Source: Actinomadura nitritigenes (GTDB lineage Bacteria; Actinomycetota; Actinomycetes; Streptosporangiales; Streptosporangiaceae). From it: 64,000 nucleotides of DNA. The notes beneath the pieces are model-generated. The model was not told where the DNA came from. It did not search any database and saw only the letters and a program-made list of their open reading frames with translations. Positions 33,912-41,492 of this stretch are shown here, one piece after another. The position numbers and the translations under genes were made by a program. The DNA lies in the NCBI RefSeq assembly GCF_017573545.1, contig NZ_JAGEOK010000008.1, forward strand, positions 124,001-188,000, written 5' to 3'. Within the stretch, counting starts at the first letter, position 1. Each line of letters starts with the position of its first letter.

Positions 33912-34579
33912 TCTCGGTGCTGGTGGTCGAGGACGACCCCGTCGCGGCGGAGGCGCACCGCTCGTACGTCGAGCAGGTCGCGGGGTTCGTGGTCGCGGGC
34001 GTGGTGCACTCGGGCGCGGACGCGCTGCGGTTCTGCCAGGGGACGCGGGTCGACGTCGTCCTGCTGGACTTCTACCTCCCCGACACCCACGGCCTGACGG
34101 TCTGCCGGGCGCTGCGGGCCGGGGGCAGCGAGGTCGACGTCATCGCGGTGACGTCCGCGCGGGACCTCGCGGTGATCCGTTCGGCGGTGTCGGTCGGGGT
34201 CGTCCAGTACCTGCTGAAGCCGTTCACGTTCGCGTCGCTGCGCGACAAGCTCGTCCGGTACGCGCGGTACCGGGAGCAGCTGGTGGGGTCGGGGGAGGTG
34301 TCGGGGCAGGCCGATGTGGACGGCATGCTGGCGACGCTGCGGACGCCCGACCACCGGTCGCTGCCGAAGGGGATGAGCGGCGAGACGCTCGACGCGATCA
34401 CCGAGGTGCTGACGGGCGCGCCGGAGGGGCTGTCGGCGGCGGCCGCCGCGGACCTCACCGGGGTGTCCCGCGTCACCGCGCGCCGCTACCTGGAGTACCT
34501 CGCCGAGAACGGCCTGGCCACGCGCCGTCCCCACTACGGGCAGGTGGGCCGGCCGGAGGTCCGCTTCTACCCGGGGTAG
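33908..34579 (+). CDS. CitB/DpiA/DctR-type response regulator
   Basis: 223 residues. The receiver domain (1-125) has the acidic pair VEDD at 8-11, phospho-acceptor in VVLLDFYLPDTHG (about residue 55), a switch Thr in AVTSARD and Lys in LLKPF. The C-terminal helix-turn-helix is LSAAAAADLTGVSRVTARRY followed by EYLAENGLATRR. It is translated together with the sensor kinase through an ATGA overlap. The C-terminal GQVGRPEVRFYPG is conserved in this subfamily. Confidence 0.93.
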   Translation: MISVLVVEDDPVAAEAHRSYVEQVAGFVVAGVVHSGADALRFCQGTRVDVVLLDFYLPDTHGLTVCRALRAGGSEVDVIAVTSARDLAVIRSAVSVGVVQYLLKPFTFASLRDKLVRYARYREQLVGSGEVSGQADVDGMLATLRTPDHRSLPKGMSGETLDAITEVLTGAPEGLSAAAAADLTGVSRVTARRYLEYLAENGLATRRPHYGQVGRPEVRFYPG

Positions 34580-34641
34580 ACGGGCGCGGCGCGGGGTACC
34601 TACGGGACGAACGATCCGTCAGCGACATCGGGGGAGTTGTC

Positions 34642-34836
34642 GTGGGTGACCTGAACGACAAGGTGGACCGCAGGACCGCCGAACCGGAGCGGAGGAACGA
34701 GCCGGGCGAGGCCCGCACGGCGCGTCCGGCCCGCACCGGGGAGGCCGCCGACGACGCCGGACGTGCGGGCGACAAGCCGCGCAAGGTCAAGCCGGGCGAC
34801 GCCGCCCGGAAGATGCGCGCGATGTTCAAGGGCTAG
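34642..34836 (+). CDS. Small charged hypothetical protein
   Basis: 64 residues, GTG start after a GGGGGAG ribosome binding site. Highly charged and rich in Arg, Glu, Asp and Ala (DKVDRRTAEPERRNEPGE), with a basic end KPGDAARKMRAMFKG. Probably disordered. No family is recognised. It is followed immediately by a 16-bp terminator stem, which supports its being a real, separately terminated gene. Confidence 0.55.
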   Translation: MGDLNDKVDRRTAEPERRNEPGEARTARPARTGEAADDAGRAGDKPRKVKPGDAARKMRAMFKG

Positions 34837-34850
34837 CCGCCCTTCGCGGC

Positions 34851-34888
34851 GGGGGCCGGCGGCGGCGTGCCGCCGCCGGCCCCCGTTT
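34851..34888 (+). terminator. Strong terminator hairpin
   Basis: 16-bp perfect stem (GGGGGCCGGCGGCGGC with its complement), very short loop, followed by GTTTCG. Ends the two-component/small-gene unit before the Asp23 operon. Confidence 0.75.
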
Positions 34889-34993
34889 CGCATGTAAAAC
34901 CCTCTTGACCTGGCCATTCGTCCGCGCCGTGCTGGTTTGGTGGGATCCGCGCTGAGCATCAATCGCATATTGCCGACGCATCGGGGGGACACC

Positions 34994-35491
34994 GTGAGCC
35001 AGGATGAGGGACGCAGGGAGGGCGCGGTCGCCACGCAGGACCGGCCCGACGAGGGCTTGCGCCGCGCCCGTTCCGGCGGGGCGAGCGAGCTGGTGACGTC
35101 CGGCGGCCGCACCGAGATCGCCGACGTGGTGGTGGCCAAGATCGCCAGCATGGCGGCCCGCGAGGTGGGCGGCGTGCACGAGATGGGCGCGGGGATGAGC
35201 CGCACGATCGGCTCGGTGAAGGAGCGGCTGCCCGGCGTCGCCGCCGATCCGACGCAGGGCGTCGGGGTGCAGGTCGGCGAGCGGCAGGCGGCGATCGACA
35301 TCGACCTCGTGGTCGACTACGGCGCCTCGATCCCCGATCTCGCCAACGCGGTCCGCTCCAACGTGATCGGGCAGGTCGAGCACATGTGCGGGCTGGAGGT
35401 CGTGGAGGTCGACATCACGGTCGACGACATCCACCTGCCGGAGGACGACCGCGAGCAGCCCGAGCAGCCGACGGGGCCCCGGGTGCTATGA
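34994..35491 (+). CDS. Asp23/Gls24 family envelope stress protein, 1
   Basis: 165 residues. After a 40-residue charged tail the Asp23 domain (about 48-155) shows TEIADVVVAKIASMAAREVGG, then QAAIDIDLVVDYGASIPDLA and CGLEVVEVDITVDDIHLP, the alternating strand-helix pattern of Asp23/DUF322. GTG start after GGGGGGA. First gene of a six-gene operon with overlapping stops and starts. In Firmicutes Asp23 forms a membrane-associated layer under alkaline or envelope stress; the actinobacterial role is inferred. Confidence 0.9.
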   Translation: MSQDEGRREGAVATQDRPDEGLRRARSGGASELVTSGGRTEIADVVVAKIASMAAREVGGVHEMGAGMSRTIGSVKERLPGVAADPTQGVGVQVGERQAAIDIDLVVDYGASIPDLANAVRSNVIGQVEHMCGLEVVEVDITVDDIHLPEDDREQPEQPTGPRVL

Positions 35492-35934
35492 CGGCCCGGA
35501 CCCGGAGGACGCGGCCGGCCGCGGCGGAGGGCGCGGGCCACCCGGCTCGTGCCCGGACCTCGCCCGTCCCGCAGAGTCCGAAGCCCCGCGCGGCGACCGG
35601 CGCCGCGGCGGCGCGGCAGGGTCCCGAGCGGGCCCGTGAGGGTTCGGACGGCGAGGGACGGCTCGTGGAGCGGGTCGCGGAGGCGGTGGCCGGCTGCCGG
35701 TCGGTGGCCGGGCTGACCGCCGGACCGCGGGCGCGGATCATGACGTACCGGGCGGGACGGCCGTTCGCCGGCGTCGCCGTCCGGGATGCGGAGATCGAGG
35801 TCGGGGTGGTGGCCCTGGTGGAGCGGCCGCTGCCGGAGACGGCGGAGGACGTGCGGCGGGCGGTGCGCCCGCTCGCCGGGGACCGCCCGGTGCACGTCCT
35901 GATCGGCGACATCGCCGAAGGGGGAGCGACGTGA
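35488..35934 (+). CDS. Asp23-operon hypothetical protein
   Basis: 148 residues. The N-terminal half is basic and Ala/Pro-rich, probably disordered. The C-terminal half (about 58-145) has VERVAEAVAGCRSVAGLTAG and EIEVGVVALVERPLPETAEDVRRAV, a strand-helix pattern reminiscent of a short Asp23-like domain. No firm family. ATGA overlap with the preceding Asp23 gene and a GTGA overlap with the next gene indicate tight co-translation. Confidence 0.7.
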   Translation: MTARTRRTRPAAAEGAGHPARARTSPVPQSPKPRAATGAAAARQGPERAREGSDGEGRLVERVAEAVAGCRSVAGLTAGPRARIMTYRAGRPFAGVAVRDAEIEVGVVALVERPLPETAEDVRRAVRPLAGDRPVHVLIGDIAEGGAT

Positions 35935-36125
35935 TTCCGGTATGGCCCCTGGTGGGGCTGGGTTTCGGAGTGGCGCTCGGGTTCGCGGGCGCGTTCGGCG
36001 GGTTCGGCCCGTTCTTCATCGTGCTGTTCCTGGGCTGCCTCGGATTCCTGACGGGACGGGCGATCGAGGGGAACCTCGACATCCGCCAGCTGTTCTCGAT
36101 CAACACCGGCAGGCGGCCGCGATGA
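35931..36125 (+). CDS. DUF2273-like small membrane protein
   Basis: 64 residues with two hydrophobic stretches (VWPLVGLGFGVALGFAGAF; FGPFFIVLFLGCLGFLTGRA) and a polar end IEGNLDIRQLFS. Size, topology and position in an Asp23 operon match DUF2273 proteins of Firmicutes asp23 loci, probable membrane scaffold components. GTG start overlapping the previous stop. Confidence 0.78.
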   Translation: MIPVWPLVGLGFGVALGFAGAFGGFGPFFIVLFLGCLGFLTGRAIEGNLDIRQLFSINTGRRPR

Positions 36126-36547
36126 CGGCGAACGACCTCCAGATGGGGGAGCGCGCGGAGGGCGAGGGGCGCGCGCAGGACGAGGGCGGCCGCACGGCGC
36201 GTCCGCCGGGGGAGCGGGGGCGGACGGCGATCAGCGACCGGGTCGTGGCGCGCATCGTGGCGAAGGCCGCCGAGGAGACGGCGGGGTCGGGCGGCCTCGA
36301 CCGGTCGGTGCTCGGCGTCGGCCTGCCGGGGCGCCGCGCCGCCCGGACCGACGTGCGCGTGCACGGGCAGATCGTCACGGCGAAGGTGGCGCTGTCGGTG
36401 GCGTACCCGATGCCGGTGCGGGACGTGGCGCAGAGGGTGCGTGACGGCGTCCGCGCGCGGGTCGAGGCGCTGACCGGGCTCACCGTGCGGCAGGTGGACA
36501 TCGACGTGGCCGAGCTGGAGCGGCCCGGCGGGAGGACCGTCTCATGA
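36122..36547 (+). CDS. Asp23/Gls24 family envelope stress protein, 2
   Basis: 141 residues, second Asp23 domain protein of the operon. RTAISDRVVARIVAKAAEETAG begins the domain. VHGQIVTAKVALSVAYPMPVRDVAQRV and LTGLTVRQVDIDVAEL complete it, in two consecutive blocks. Its start overlaps the stop of the DUF2273-like gene and its stop overlaps the DUF6286 start. Two Asp23 paralogues in one operon suggest hetero-oligomers. Confidence 0.87.
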   Translation: MTANDLQMGERAEGEGRAQDEGGRTARPPGERGRTAISDRVVARIVAKAAEETAGSGGLDRSVLGVGLPGRRAARTDVRVHGQIVTAKVALSVAYPMPVRDVAQRVRDGVRARVEALTGLTVRQVDIDVAELERPGGRTVS

Positions 36548-37152
36548 CCACGCATGCCGGGCAGCGGCGGGTGTCGGCGCACGGGACGCGGACGCCGGAT
36601 GAGCGCCGGGCGGACCGGGCGGCGCGGCACGCGTTCCGGTCGCGGCGGGTCCGGATCGGCTCGCTCGCGGCGCTGCTGCTCACCGCGGCGTCGGTGATCG
36701 CCGCGATCGACGTGCTCTCCGCGATGTTCGGGACGTCGCTGCACGTCATCGCCTACCGGGAGCTGCTGGACGTCCGGTGGGACGGGTGGGTCGCCCGGGC
36801 GATCAGCGGGGGGCTGGTGCTGGTCGGGCTGGTGTTCCTGCTGGCGGGGCTGTTGCCCGGGCGGTCGCGGGTCGTCCCGCTGCACGGCCGCGTGCCGGAC
36901 GTGGTGATGGGCGTCAGCAGACGCGGGCTGTGCCGGGCCATCGCGGCGGTGGCGGAGGACGCGACCGGGGTGTCGCGGGTCCGGCGCGTCCGGCTGCGGC
37001 CCAGGCGCGTGACGGTGGTCGCGGAGACGCCGGTGCGCGACGCGCGGGGGCTGGAGGACGGCGTCGCGGACGCGGTGCGCGCGTGCCTGGAGCGGATACG
37101 GCCGCTGCGGCCCCGGACCGTGAAGGTGCGGATGAAGCGCAGGGAGGGCTAG
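36544..37152 (+). CDS. DUF6286 membrane protein (Asp23 operon copy)
   Basis: 202 residues. A basic cytoplasmic N-terminus (RADRAARHAFRSRRVRIG) is followed by two transmembrane helices (LAALLLTAASVIAAIDVL; GLVLVGLVFLLAGLLPG) and a soluble C-terminal domain GVSRRGLCRAIAAVAEDATG / VRRVRLRPRRVTVVAETPV. Same architecture as the orphan at 30515. Translated with the preceding Asp23 gene (ATGA overlap). Confidence 0.8.
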   Translation: MTTHAGQRRVSAHGTRTPDERRADRAARHAFRSRRVRIGSLAALLLTAASVIAAIDVLSAMFGTSLHVIAYRELLDVRWDGWVARAISGGLVLVGLVFLLAGLLPGRSRVVPLHGRVPDVVMGVSRRGLCRAIAAVAEDATGVSRVRRVRLRPRRVTVVAETPVRDARGLEDGVADAVRACLERIRPLRPRTVKVRMKRREG

Positions 37153-37181
37153 ATGGCGGACCGGACCGCGAGGGGGCCCGG

Positions 37182-37760
37182 ATGAACCGGTGGCCCGCTC
37201 CCCTCAATCGGACCGGACTTGTCCTGGTCGGGGCGATCATGGCCGCCGCGGGCGGCGCGGGGCTGGCGCGGGGGGCCGGGGTGTTCGGCCAGGACCGGGC
37301 CACCGGCCGGGTGTTCAGCGGCGCCGTCCGGCGGTACGCCGCGGATCACGGCTGGTTCTGGCCGGCGGTCGCGGCGGCGGTGATCGTGCTGGCGCTGCTC
37401 GGGCTGGCCTGGCTGTTCGCGCAGGGCCGGCCGGGACGGCTGCCGGGGCTGGCGATGGAGCCGGACGCCGCCGGCGGGCGGACGCGCCTGTCGGGGAAGG
37501 CGGTGACGGACGCGCTGGAGTCCGAGGTCGGCGAGTACCCGGGGGTGCGGACGGCGCGGGCCCGGCTGATCGGTTCGTCGCGGCGGCCGGAGCTGCGGCT
37601 GAGCGTCGCGTACGGGCGGCGCGCGGATCCGGCGGAGCTGCGGAGCCGCATCGAGGAGGAGGGGATGCCGCGGCTGGCGGCGGCGCTCGGCCGCGAGTCG
37701 GTGCCGGCGGTGGTGCGGCTGCGGCTGGTGAAGGGCGACCGCGGGGACACGCTGCTCTGA
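37182..37760 (+). CDS. AmaP-like membrane anchor protein (Asp23 operon copy)
   Basis: 192 residues with two transmembrane helices (GLVLVGAIMAAAGGAGLA; FWPAVAAAVIVLALLGLAWLF, the latter given in part) and a cytoplasmic domain from about residue 95 (KAVTDALESEVGEYPGVRTA, LRLSVAYGRRADPAELRSRI). Last gene of the operon. Paralogue of the gene at 31132; DUF6286 precedes it in both places, so the pair is a conserved unit. Likely recruits Asp23 proteins to the membrane. Confidence 0.77.
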   Translation: MNRWPAPLNRTGLVLVGAIMAAAGGAGLARGAGVFGQDRATGRVFSGAVRRYAADHGWFWPAVAAAVIVLALLGLAWLFAQGRPGRLPGLAMEPDAAGGRTRLSGKAVTDALESEVGEYPGVRTARARLIGSSRRPELRLSVAYGRRADPAELRSRIEEEGMPRLAAALGRESVPAVVRLRLVKGDRGDTLL

Positions 37761-37804
37761 CCTTTGGCGACACCTTTGGGGCTTGTTGGGCATGAACGGC
37801 GGTT

Positions 37805-37810
37805 TATCTG
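37805..37810 (+). promoter_or_regulatory. -10 box of the 43-codon gene
   Basis: TATCTG, 6 nt before a GTG start, with TTGTTG 16 nt upstream as a plausible -35 box (37783-37788). Predicts a leaderless transcript. Confidence 0.45.
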
Positions 37811-37816
37811 ATTAGC

Positions 37817-37948
37817 GTGTTCAGTGAACATGACGTCGAGAGGGATGAGGAGGCTCGCTTGGACCTGCCAGTTCCGGGTGGCTCCGTCGAGGGGTCTTTC
37901 GACGCATGGAAGGAACAGACGGACCACGGCATGGGCCCCTCCCGCTAG
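37817..37948 (+). CDS. Small acidic protein gene with own promoter and terminator
   Basis: 43 residues from a GTG directly after a -10 box. The peptide begins MFSEHDVERDEEARLDLPVP, continues GGSVEGSFDAWKEQTDHG and ends MGPSR. It is acidic, with no cysteine and no signal peptide. The reading frame fills the space between a promoter-like sequence and a very strong terminator that starts 12 nt after the stop, so transcription of this unit is likely. Function unknown. A precursor peptide, a small regulatory protein or a regulatory RNA are all possible. No maturation enzyme is next to it, which argues against a RiPP precursor. Confidence 0.55.
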   Translation: MFSEHDVERDEEARLDLPVPGGSVEGSFDAWKEQTDHGMGPSR

Positions 37949-37960
37949 AGCGGCCCGAAG

Positions 37961-38002
37961 ACCCGGGGGTGCGGCGGCGACGCCGCGCCCCCGGGTTCTT
38001 CA
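37961..38002 (+). terminator. Terminator of the 43-codon gene
   Basis: 16-bp stem (ACCCGGGGGTGCGGCG and its complement with one G-U pair), GCGA tetraloop, followed by TTCTTC. Confidence 0.8.
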
Positions 38003-38037
38003 TGTGAGGGGTCGGCCGCCGCACTCGGCGTCCGATG

Positions 38038-38058
38038 CGGGTTGTGTTCTCCAACCGA
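38038..38058. promoter_or_regulatory. Shared operator, copy 2 (overlaps MFS promoter -35)
   Basis: Core GGTTG-TGTTCTC-CAACC at 38040-38056, the same core as copy 1. A TTGTGT -35 candidate (38042-38047) lies inside it, with TTTGAT (38065-38070) as -10 at 17-bp spacing. Confidence 0.68.
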
Positions 38059-38070
38059 CTTCGCTTTGAT

Positions 38071-38087
38071 GGTTGGAAAACGCAACT
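38071..38087. promoter_or_regulatory. Shared operator, copy 3 (downstream of MFS -10)
   Basis: GGTTG-GAAAACG-CAACT, same 5-7-5 geometry in inverted orientation (complement AGTTG-CGTTTTC-CAACC). Centre 31 bp, about three helical turns, from copy 2 and 22 nt before the MFS start codon. Confidence 0.6.
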
Positions 38088-38100
38088 CACTGGGAGAGCC

Positions 38101-39666
38101 ATGCCGCCCGCCACCCCCTCACCTCCCCCCCGCCCGACCTCGACCACGCCCTCGACCCGGCCGGACGGCGCATCGCCTTCACCGGAGGCCGGTGCGGCTC
38201 CTGGTCCGGCGGCGTCGGCGGCCACCCGTCCGGCGGACGAGCCTGCCGCGGCGCGGTTCGGTGTCGTCTTCGCCGTGGTGGCGGCCGGTGTCGCCATGGC
38301 CAACCTGGACGTCTTCATCGTCAACGTCGCGCTCCCCGACGTCGGCCGGCACTTCACCGGGGCGTCGCTGTCGTCCCTGTCCTGGATCCTCAACGCCTAC
38401 GCCGTCGTCTTCGCCGCCCTGCTCGTCCCCGCCGGCCGGTTCGCCGACCGCACCGGGCCCAAGCGCGCCTACCTCGGCGGCATCGCCGTCTTCACCGTCG
38501 CGTCCGCGGCGTGCGCGGTGGCGCCCGGTGTCTGGTCGCTGGTCGGGGCGCGCGCCGTCCAGGCGGCGGGCGCCGCGTTCCTGACCCCGTCCTCGCTCGC
38601 GCTGCTCGTCGCCGCCGCGCCCCCCGCGCGCCGGCTCGCCGCCGTCCGCGCCTGGACCGCGATGAGCGGCCTCGCCGCAGCGCTCGGCCCGGTCGCCGGC
38701 GGCCTGCTCACCCAGCTCGACTGGCGCTGGGTGTTCCTCGTCAACGTCCCCGCCGGCATCGCCGTGCTGCTGGCCGGCCCGCGCGTCGTCCGCTCGCCGG
38801 GCCGGGGCGCTGCGCCGGCCGGGCGGACGGCGCGGCCCGATCTCGCCGGAGCGGGCCTGCTGACGGCGGGCATCGCCGCGCTCGCGCTCGCGCTGGTCAA
38901 GAGCAACGACTGGGGGTGGGACTCCGGAGGCGTCATCGGGACGCTGGTGGCGGCGGCGGTCCTGCTGGTGCTGTTCGTGCGCCGGTCGGCCCGCCACCCC
39001 GAGCCCGTGCTGCCGCTGCCGCTGCTCAGGGTCCCCGGCTTCGCCCCGGCGTCCGTGGCGAACCTGCTCTTCGCGGTCGCGTTCGCCGCGATGCTGCTCT
39101 CGGCGGTCCTGTGGTGCCGGCAGGTCTGGCACTGGTCCGCGCTGCGGACGGGACTCGCGATCGCGCCCGGCCCGCTGATGGTCCCGGGCCTCGCCGTCGG
39201 CGCGGGCCCGCTGGCCCGGCGCACCGGCGCGGCCCCCATCGCGATCGCCGGCTGCGCGGCCTTCGCGGCCGGCATCGCGTGGTGGACGTGGATGATGAGC
39301 CCGGACGACGGATACGCGGCCGGCATGCTGCCCGGGATGCTGCTCACCGGCGTGGGTGTCGGGCTGGCCCTGCCCACCCTCGTCGGCGCCGCGGTGTCCG
39401 CGCTGCCGCCCCGGGACTTCTCGACCGGCTCCGGCATGGTCACGATGGCGCGGCAGATCGGCACCGTCCTCGGCGTCGCGATGCTGATCGCCGCGCTGGG
39501 CCCGGACGCCGCGCCGGGCGGGGCGGGCGCGTTCGACGACGGCTGGCGCCTGGTGCTCCTCGCGACCCTCGCGACGGCCGCCGCCTGCCTCCTGATCCGC
39601 CGCCCCCGCCCCACGGCCGCCGCCCCGGCCGCCGCCCCGCCCGGCGACTCCGCCGGGTCCGTCTAG
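38101..39666 (+). CDS. MFS transporter, DHA2 type
   Basis: 521 residues. A disordered Pro/Ser/Ala-rich N-terminus of about 52 residues is followed by about 14 membrane segments with ANLDVFIVNVALPDVG in TM1, PAGRFADRTGPKRAYLGG (motif A-like) and MSGLAAALGPVAGGLLTQ (motif C-like, TM5). WRWVFLVNVPAGI is typical of the QacA/EmrB family. Probable proton-coupled exporter, substrate unknown. Its promoter region carries two copies of the palindromic operator also found before the thiolase and the esterase, so it likely belongs to a small regulon. Confidence 0.9.
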   Translation: MPPATPSPPPRPTSTTPSTRPDGASPSPEAGAAPGPAASAATRPADEPAAARFGVVFAVVAAGVAMANLDVFIVNVALPDVGRHFTGASLSSLSWILNAYAVVFAALLVPAGRFADRTGPKRAYLGGIAVFTVASAACAVAPGVWSLVGARAVQAAGAAFLTPSSLALLVAAAPPARRLAAVRAWTAMSGLAAALGPVAGGLLTQLDWRWVFLVNVPAGIAVLLAGPRVVRSPGRGAAPAGRTARPDLAGAGLLTAGIAALALALVKSNDWGWDSGGVIGTLVAAAVLLVLFVRRSARHPEPVLPLPLLRVPGFAPASVANLLFAVAFAAMLLSAVLWCRQVWHWSALRTGLAIAPGPLMVPGLAVGAGPLARRTGAAPIAIAGCAAFAAGIAWWTWMMSPDDGYAAGMLPGMLLTGVGVGLALPTLVGAAVSALPPRDFSTGSGMVTMARQIGTVLGVAMLIAALGPDAAPGGAGAFDDGWRLVLLATLATAAACLLIRRPRPTAAAPAAAPPGDSAGSV

Positions 39667-39701
39667 GCGGGAGGAAGTGTGAGGGGCGGCACGCTCGCCG
39701 G

Positions 39702-39722
39702 TGGGTTGTGTTTTCCAACCCG
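39702..39722. promoter_or_regulatory. Shared operator, copy 4 (overlaps thiolase promoter -35)
   Basis: GGGTTG-TGTTTTC-CAACCC, perfect 6-bp arms. A TTGTGT -35 candidate lies inside it, with GATACT (39730-39735) as a -10 candidate at 18-bp spacing, the same layout as the MFS promoter. Confidence 0.68.
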
Positions 39723-39743
39723 CCGGGCGGATACTGGGCAGTA

Positions 39744-39760
39744 AGTTGGAGAACACAACG
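39744..39760. promoter_or_regulatory. Shared operator, copy 5 (downstream of thiolase -10)
   Basis: AGTTG-GAGAACA-CAACG, inverted copy (complement CGTTG-TGTTCTC-CAACT). Centre 40 bp from copy 4, 10 nt before the thiolase start, overlapping the approach to its ribosome binding site. Confidence 0.62.
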
Positions 39761-39769
39761 GAGGTGGTC

Positions 39770-40933
39770 ATGCGGGACGCGGTGATCGTGGAAGCGGTGC
39801 GCACGCCGGTCGGCAAGGGCAAGCCGGGCGGCGCGCTGCACGCCGACCATCCGGCCGACCTGCTGGCGCGGACGCTGAGGACGCTCGTCGAACGGTCCGG
39901 GATCGACCCCGGGCAGGTGGACGACGTGATCGGCGGGGTCGTCACCCAGGTCGGCGACCAGGCCCTCAACATCACCCGGACCGCCGTCCTGGCGGCCGGG
40001 TTCCCCGAGACCGTGCCGGCCATGACCGTCGACCGGCAGTGCGGCTCGTCCCAGCAGGCGCTGCACATCGCCGCGCAGGGCGTGCAGAGCGGCGCGTACG
40101 ACATCGCGATCGCGTGCGGCGTGGAGTCGATGTCGCGGGTGCCGATGGGGTCGAGCGTGCTGCCCGGCAGCGACCCGTTCGGCCCGATGCTCGGCGAGCG
40201 GTACCCGGACGGCCTCGTCGGGCAGGGCATCAGCGCGGAGCTGATCGCCGCGAAGTGGGACCTGTCCCGCGAGGAGCTCGACGCCTACGCCTACGAGTCG
40301 CACCGCCGCGCCGCCGAGGCGTGGAAGAACGGCGAGTTCGACCGGGAGGTCGCCTGGACCGGGCAGCGCGACGAGACCGTGCGGCCCGGCACGTCACCGG
40401 AGATCCTCGCCGGCCTCAGGCCCGCCTACCACGACGAGCGGACGGCGGCGCGGTTCCCCGAGATCGGGTGGAAGGTCACCGCCGGGAACGCGTCCCCGAT
40501 CAATGACGGCGCCGCCGCCGTCCTGGTCATGGGCGCGGACGTGGCGGAGCGGCTCGGCCTGCGCCCCCGCGCCCGGTTCCACGCGTTCGCGGTCACCGGC
40601 GACGACCCGCTGCTCATGCTGACGGCGATCATCCCGGCGACGGAGAAGGTGCTGGCCAGGGGCGGCCTGACCCTCGGCGACATCGACCTGTTCGAGGTGA
40701 ACGAGGCGTTCTCCCCGGTCGTGCTCGCCTGGCAGCGCGAGACCGGCGCCGACCTCGCGCGCGTGAACGTCCGCGGCGGCGCGATCGCCATCGGGCACCC
40801 GCTCGGCGCGAGCGGCGCCCGCATCATGACGACGCTGCTGCACGCCCTGGAGGACCGCGGCGGGCGCTACGGGCTGCAGACGATGTGCGAGGCCGGCGGC
40901 CTCGCCAACGCGACGATCGTCGAGCGGCTGTGA
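39770..40933 (+). CDS. Acetyl-CoA acetyltransferase (thiolase)
   Basis: 387 residues of the thiolase superfamily: MTVDRQCGSSQQALHIAA with the acyl-carrying Cys (about residue 91), VNEAFSPVVLAWQ, GGAIAIGHPLGASGAR with the catalytic His, and the second Cys in LQTMCEAGG. It condenses or cleaves short-chain acyl-CoAs; whether it acts in degradation or biosynthesis is not decidable. GGAGGTGG ribosome binding site before the ATG. Two shared operator copies flank its promoter. The MFS gene upstream has the same arrangement, and the esterase at 28 kb has one. Confidence 0.92.
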   Translation: MRDAVIVEAVRTPVGKGKPGGALHADHPADLLARTLRTLVERSGIDPGQVDDVIGGVVTQVGDQALNITRTAVLAAGFPETVPAMTVDRQCGSSQQALHIAAQGVQSGAYDIAIACGVESMSRVPMGSSVLPGSDPFGPMLGERYPDGLVGQGISAELIAAKWDLSREELDAYAYESHRRAAEAWKNGEFDREVAWTGQRDETVRPGTSPEILAGLRPAYHDERTAARFPEIGWKVTAGNASPINDGAAAVLVMGADVAERLGLRPRARFHAFAVTGDDPLLMLTAIIPATEKVLARGGLTLGDIDLFEVNEAFSPVVLAWQRETGADLARVNVRGGAIAIGHPLGASGARIMTTLLHALEDRGGRYGLQTMCEAGGLANATIVERL

Positions 40934-40977
40934 CGGGCGGGCCGGTCGTGGCGGGCGGGCCGTCCGGAACCGGCGGC

Positions 40978-40983
40978 TAGGCT
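40978..40983 (+). promoter_or_regulatory. -10 box of a leaderless hxlR-type gene
   Basis: TAGGCT followed by 7 nt and ATG, the recurrent leaderless layout of this window. Confidence 0.48.
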
Positions 40984-40990
40984 TCCCGGT

Positions 40991-41437
40991 ATGCCGAAGG
41001 ACGCCCACCCCCGCGAGTGCTCCATCGCCGACACCCTGGACATCGTCGGCGAGCGGTGGACGCTGCTCGCGATCCGGGAGCTCAGCTACGGCGTCCGCCG
41101 GTTCGACCGGATCGCCCGCAACACCGGGGCGGCCCGCGACATCCTCACGACCCGGCTCCGCAAGCTCGAGGCGAACGGGATCGTCCACCGCGAGCGCTAC
41201 AGCGACCACCCCGTCCGCTACGAGTACCACCTCACGGCGGCGGGGCGGGAGCTGTGCGACGTGCTGATCGTCCTGATGGCGTGGGGCGACCGGCACCTGC
41301 ACCCGGACGACCCGCCGGTCCGCTGGCAGCACTCCTGCGGCGAGACCCTCAGCCCGATGGTGGTCTGCCGGCACTGCGGCGACGAGGCGCGTCCCGGGGC
41401 CCACTCGCCGACGGGCCGCGGCGCCCTCACCTCCTGA
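40991..41437 (+). CDS. HxlR-family transcriptional regulator
   Basis: 148 residues. The winged helix-turn-helix (about 12-100) has CSIADTLDIVGERWTLLAIR, LTTRLRKLEANGIVHRERY and the wing PVRYEYHLTAAGREL, given in separate blocks. The N-terminal Cys (about residue 12) is the redox-sensing position in some HxlR proteins. The C-terminus adds a possible zinc ribbon, HSCGETLSPMVVCRHCGDE. It is a candidate regulator for the neighbouring thiolase and MFS genes, but nothing in the sequence proves it binds their shared operator. Confidence 0.9.
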   Translation: MPKDAHPRECSIADTLDIVGERWTLLAIRELSYGVRRFDRIARNTGAARDILTTRLRKLEANGIVHRERYSDHPVRYEYHLTAAGRELCDVLIVLMAWGDRHLHPDDPPVRWQHSCGETLSPMVVCRHCGDEARPGAHSPTGRGALTS

Positions 41438-41492
41438 CCCCGGAGAGACGGCGAAATGCGATAGAAGAGGGACATCTGCAGGAAGGTGCGAG

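Noticed and set aside
37824..38069. Plus-strand ORF starting ATGACGTCGAG in another frame of the small gene
   Set aside because: It runs through the terminator and the shared operator and has an Arg-rich random composition; the GTG frame ending at 37948 fits the promoter and terminator better.
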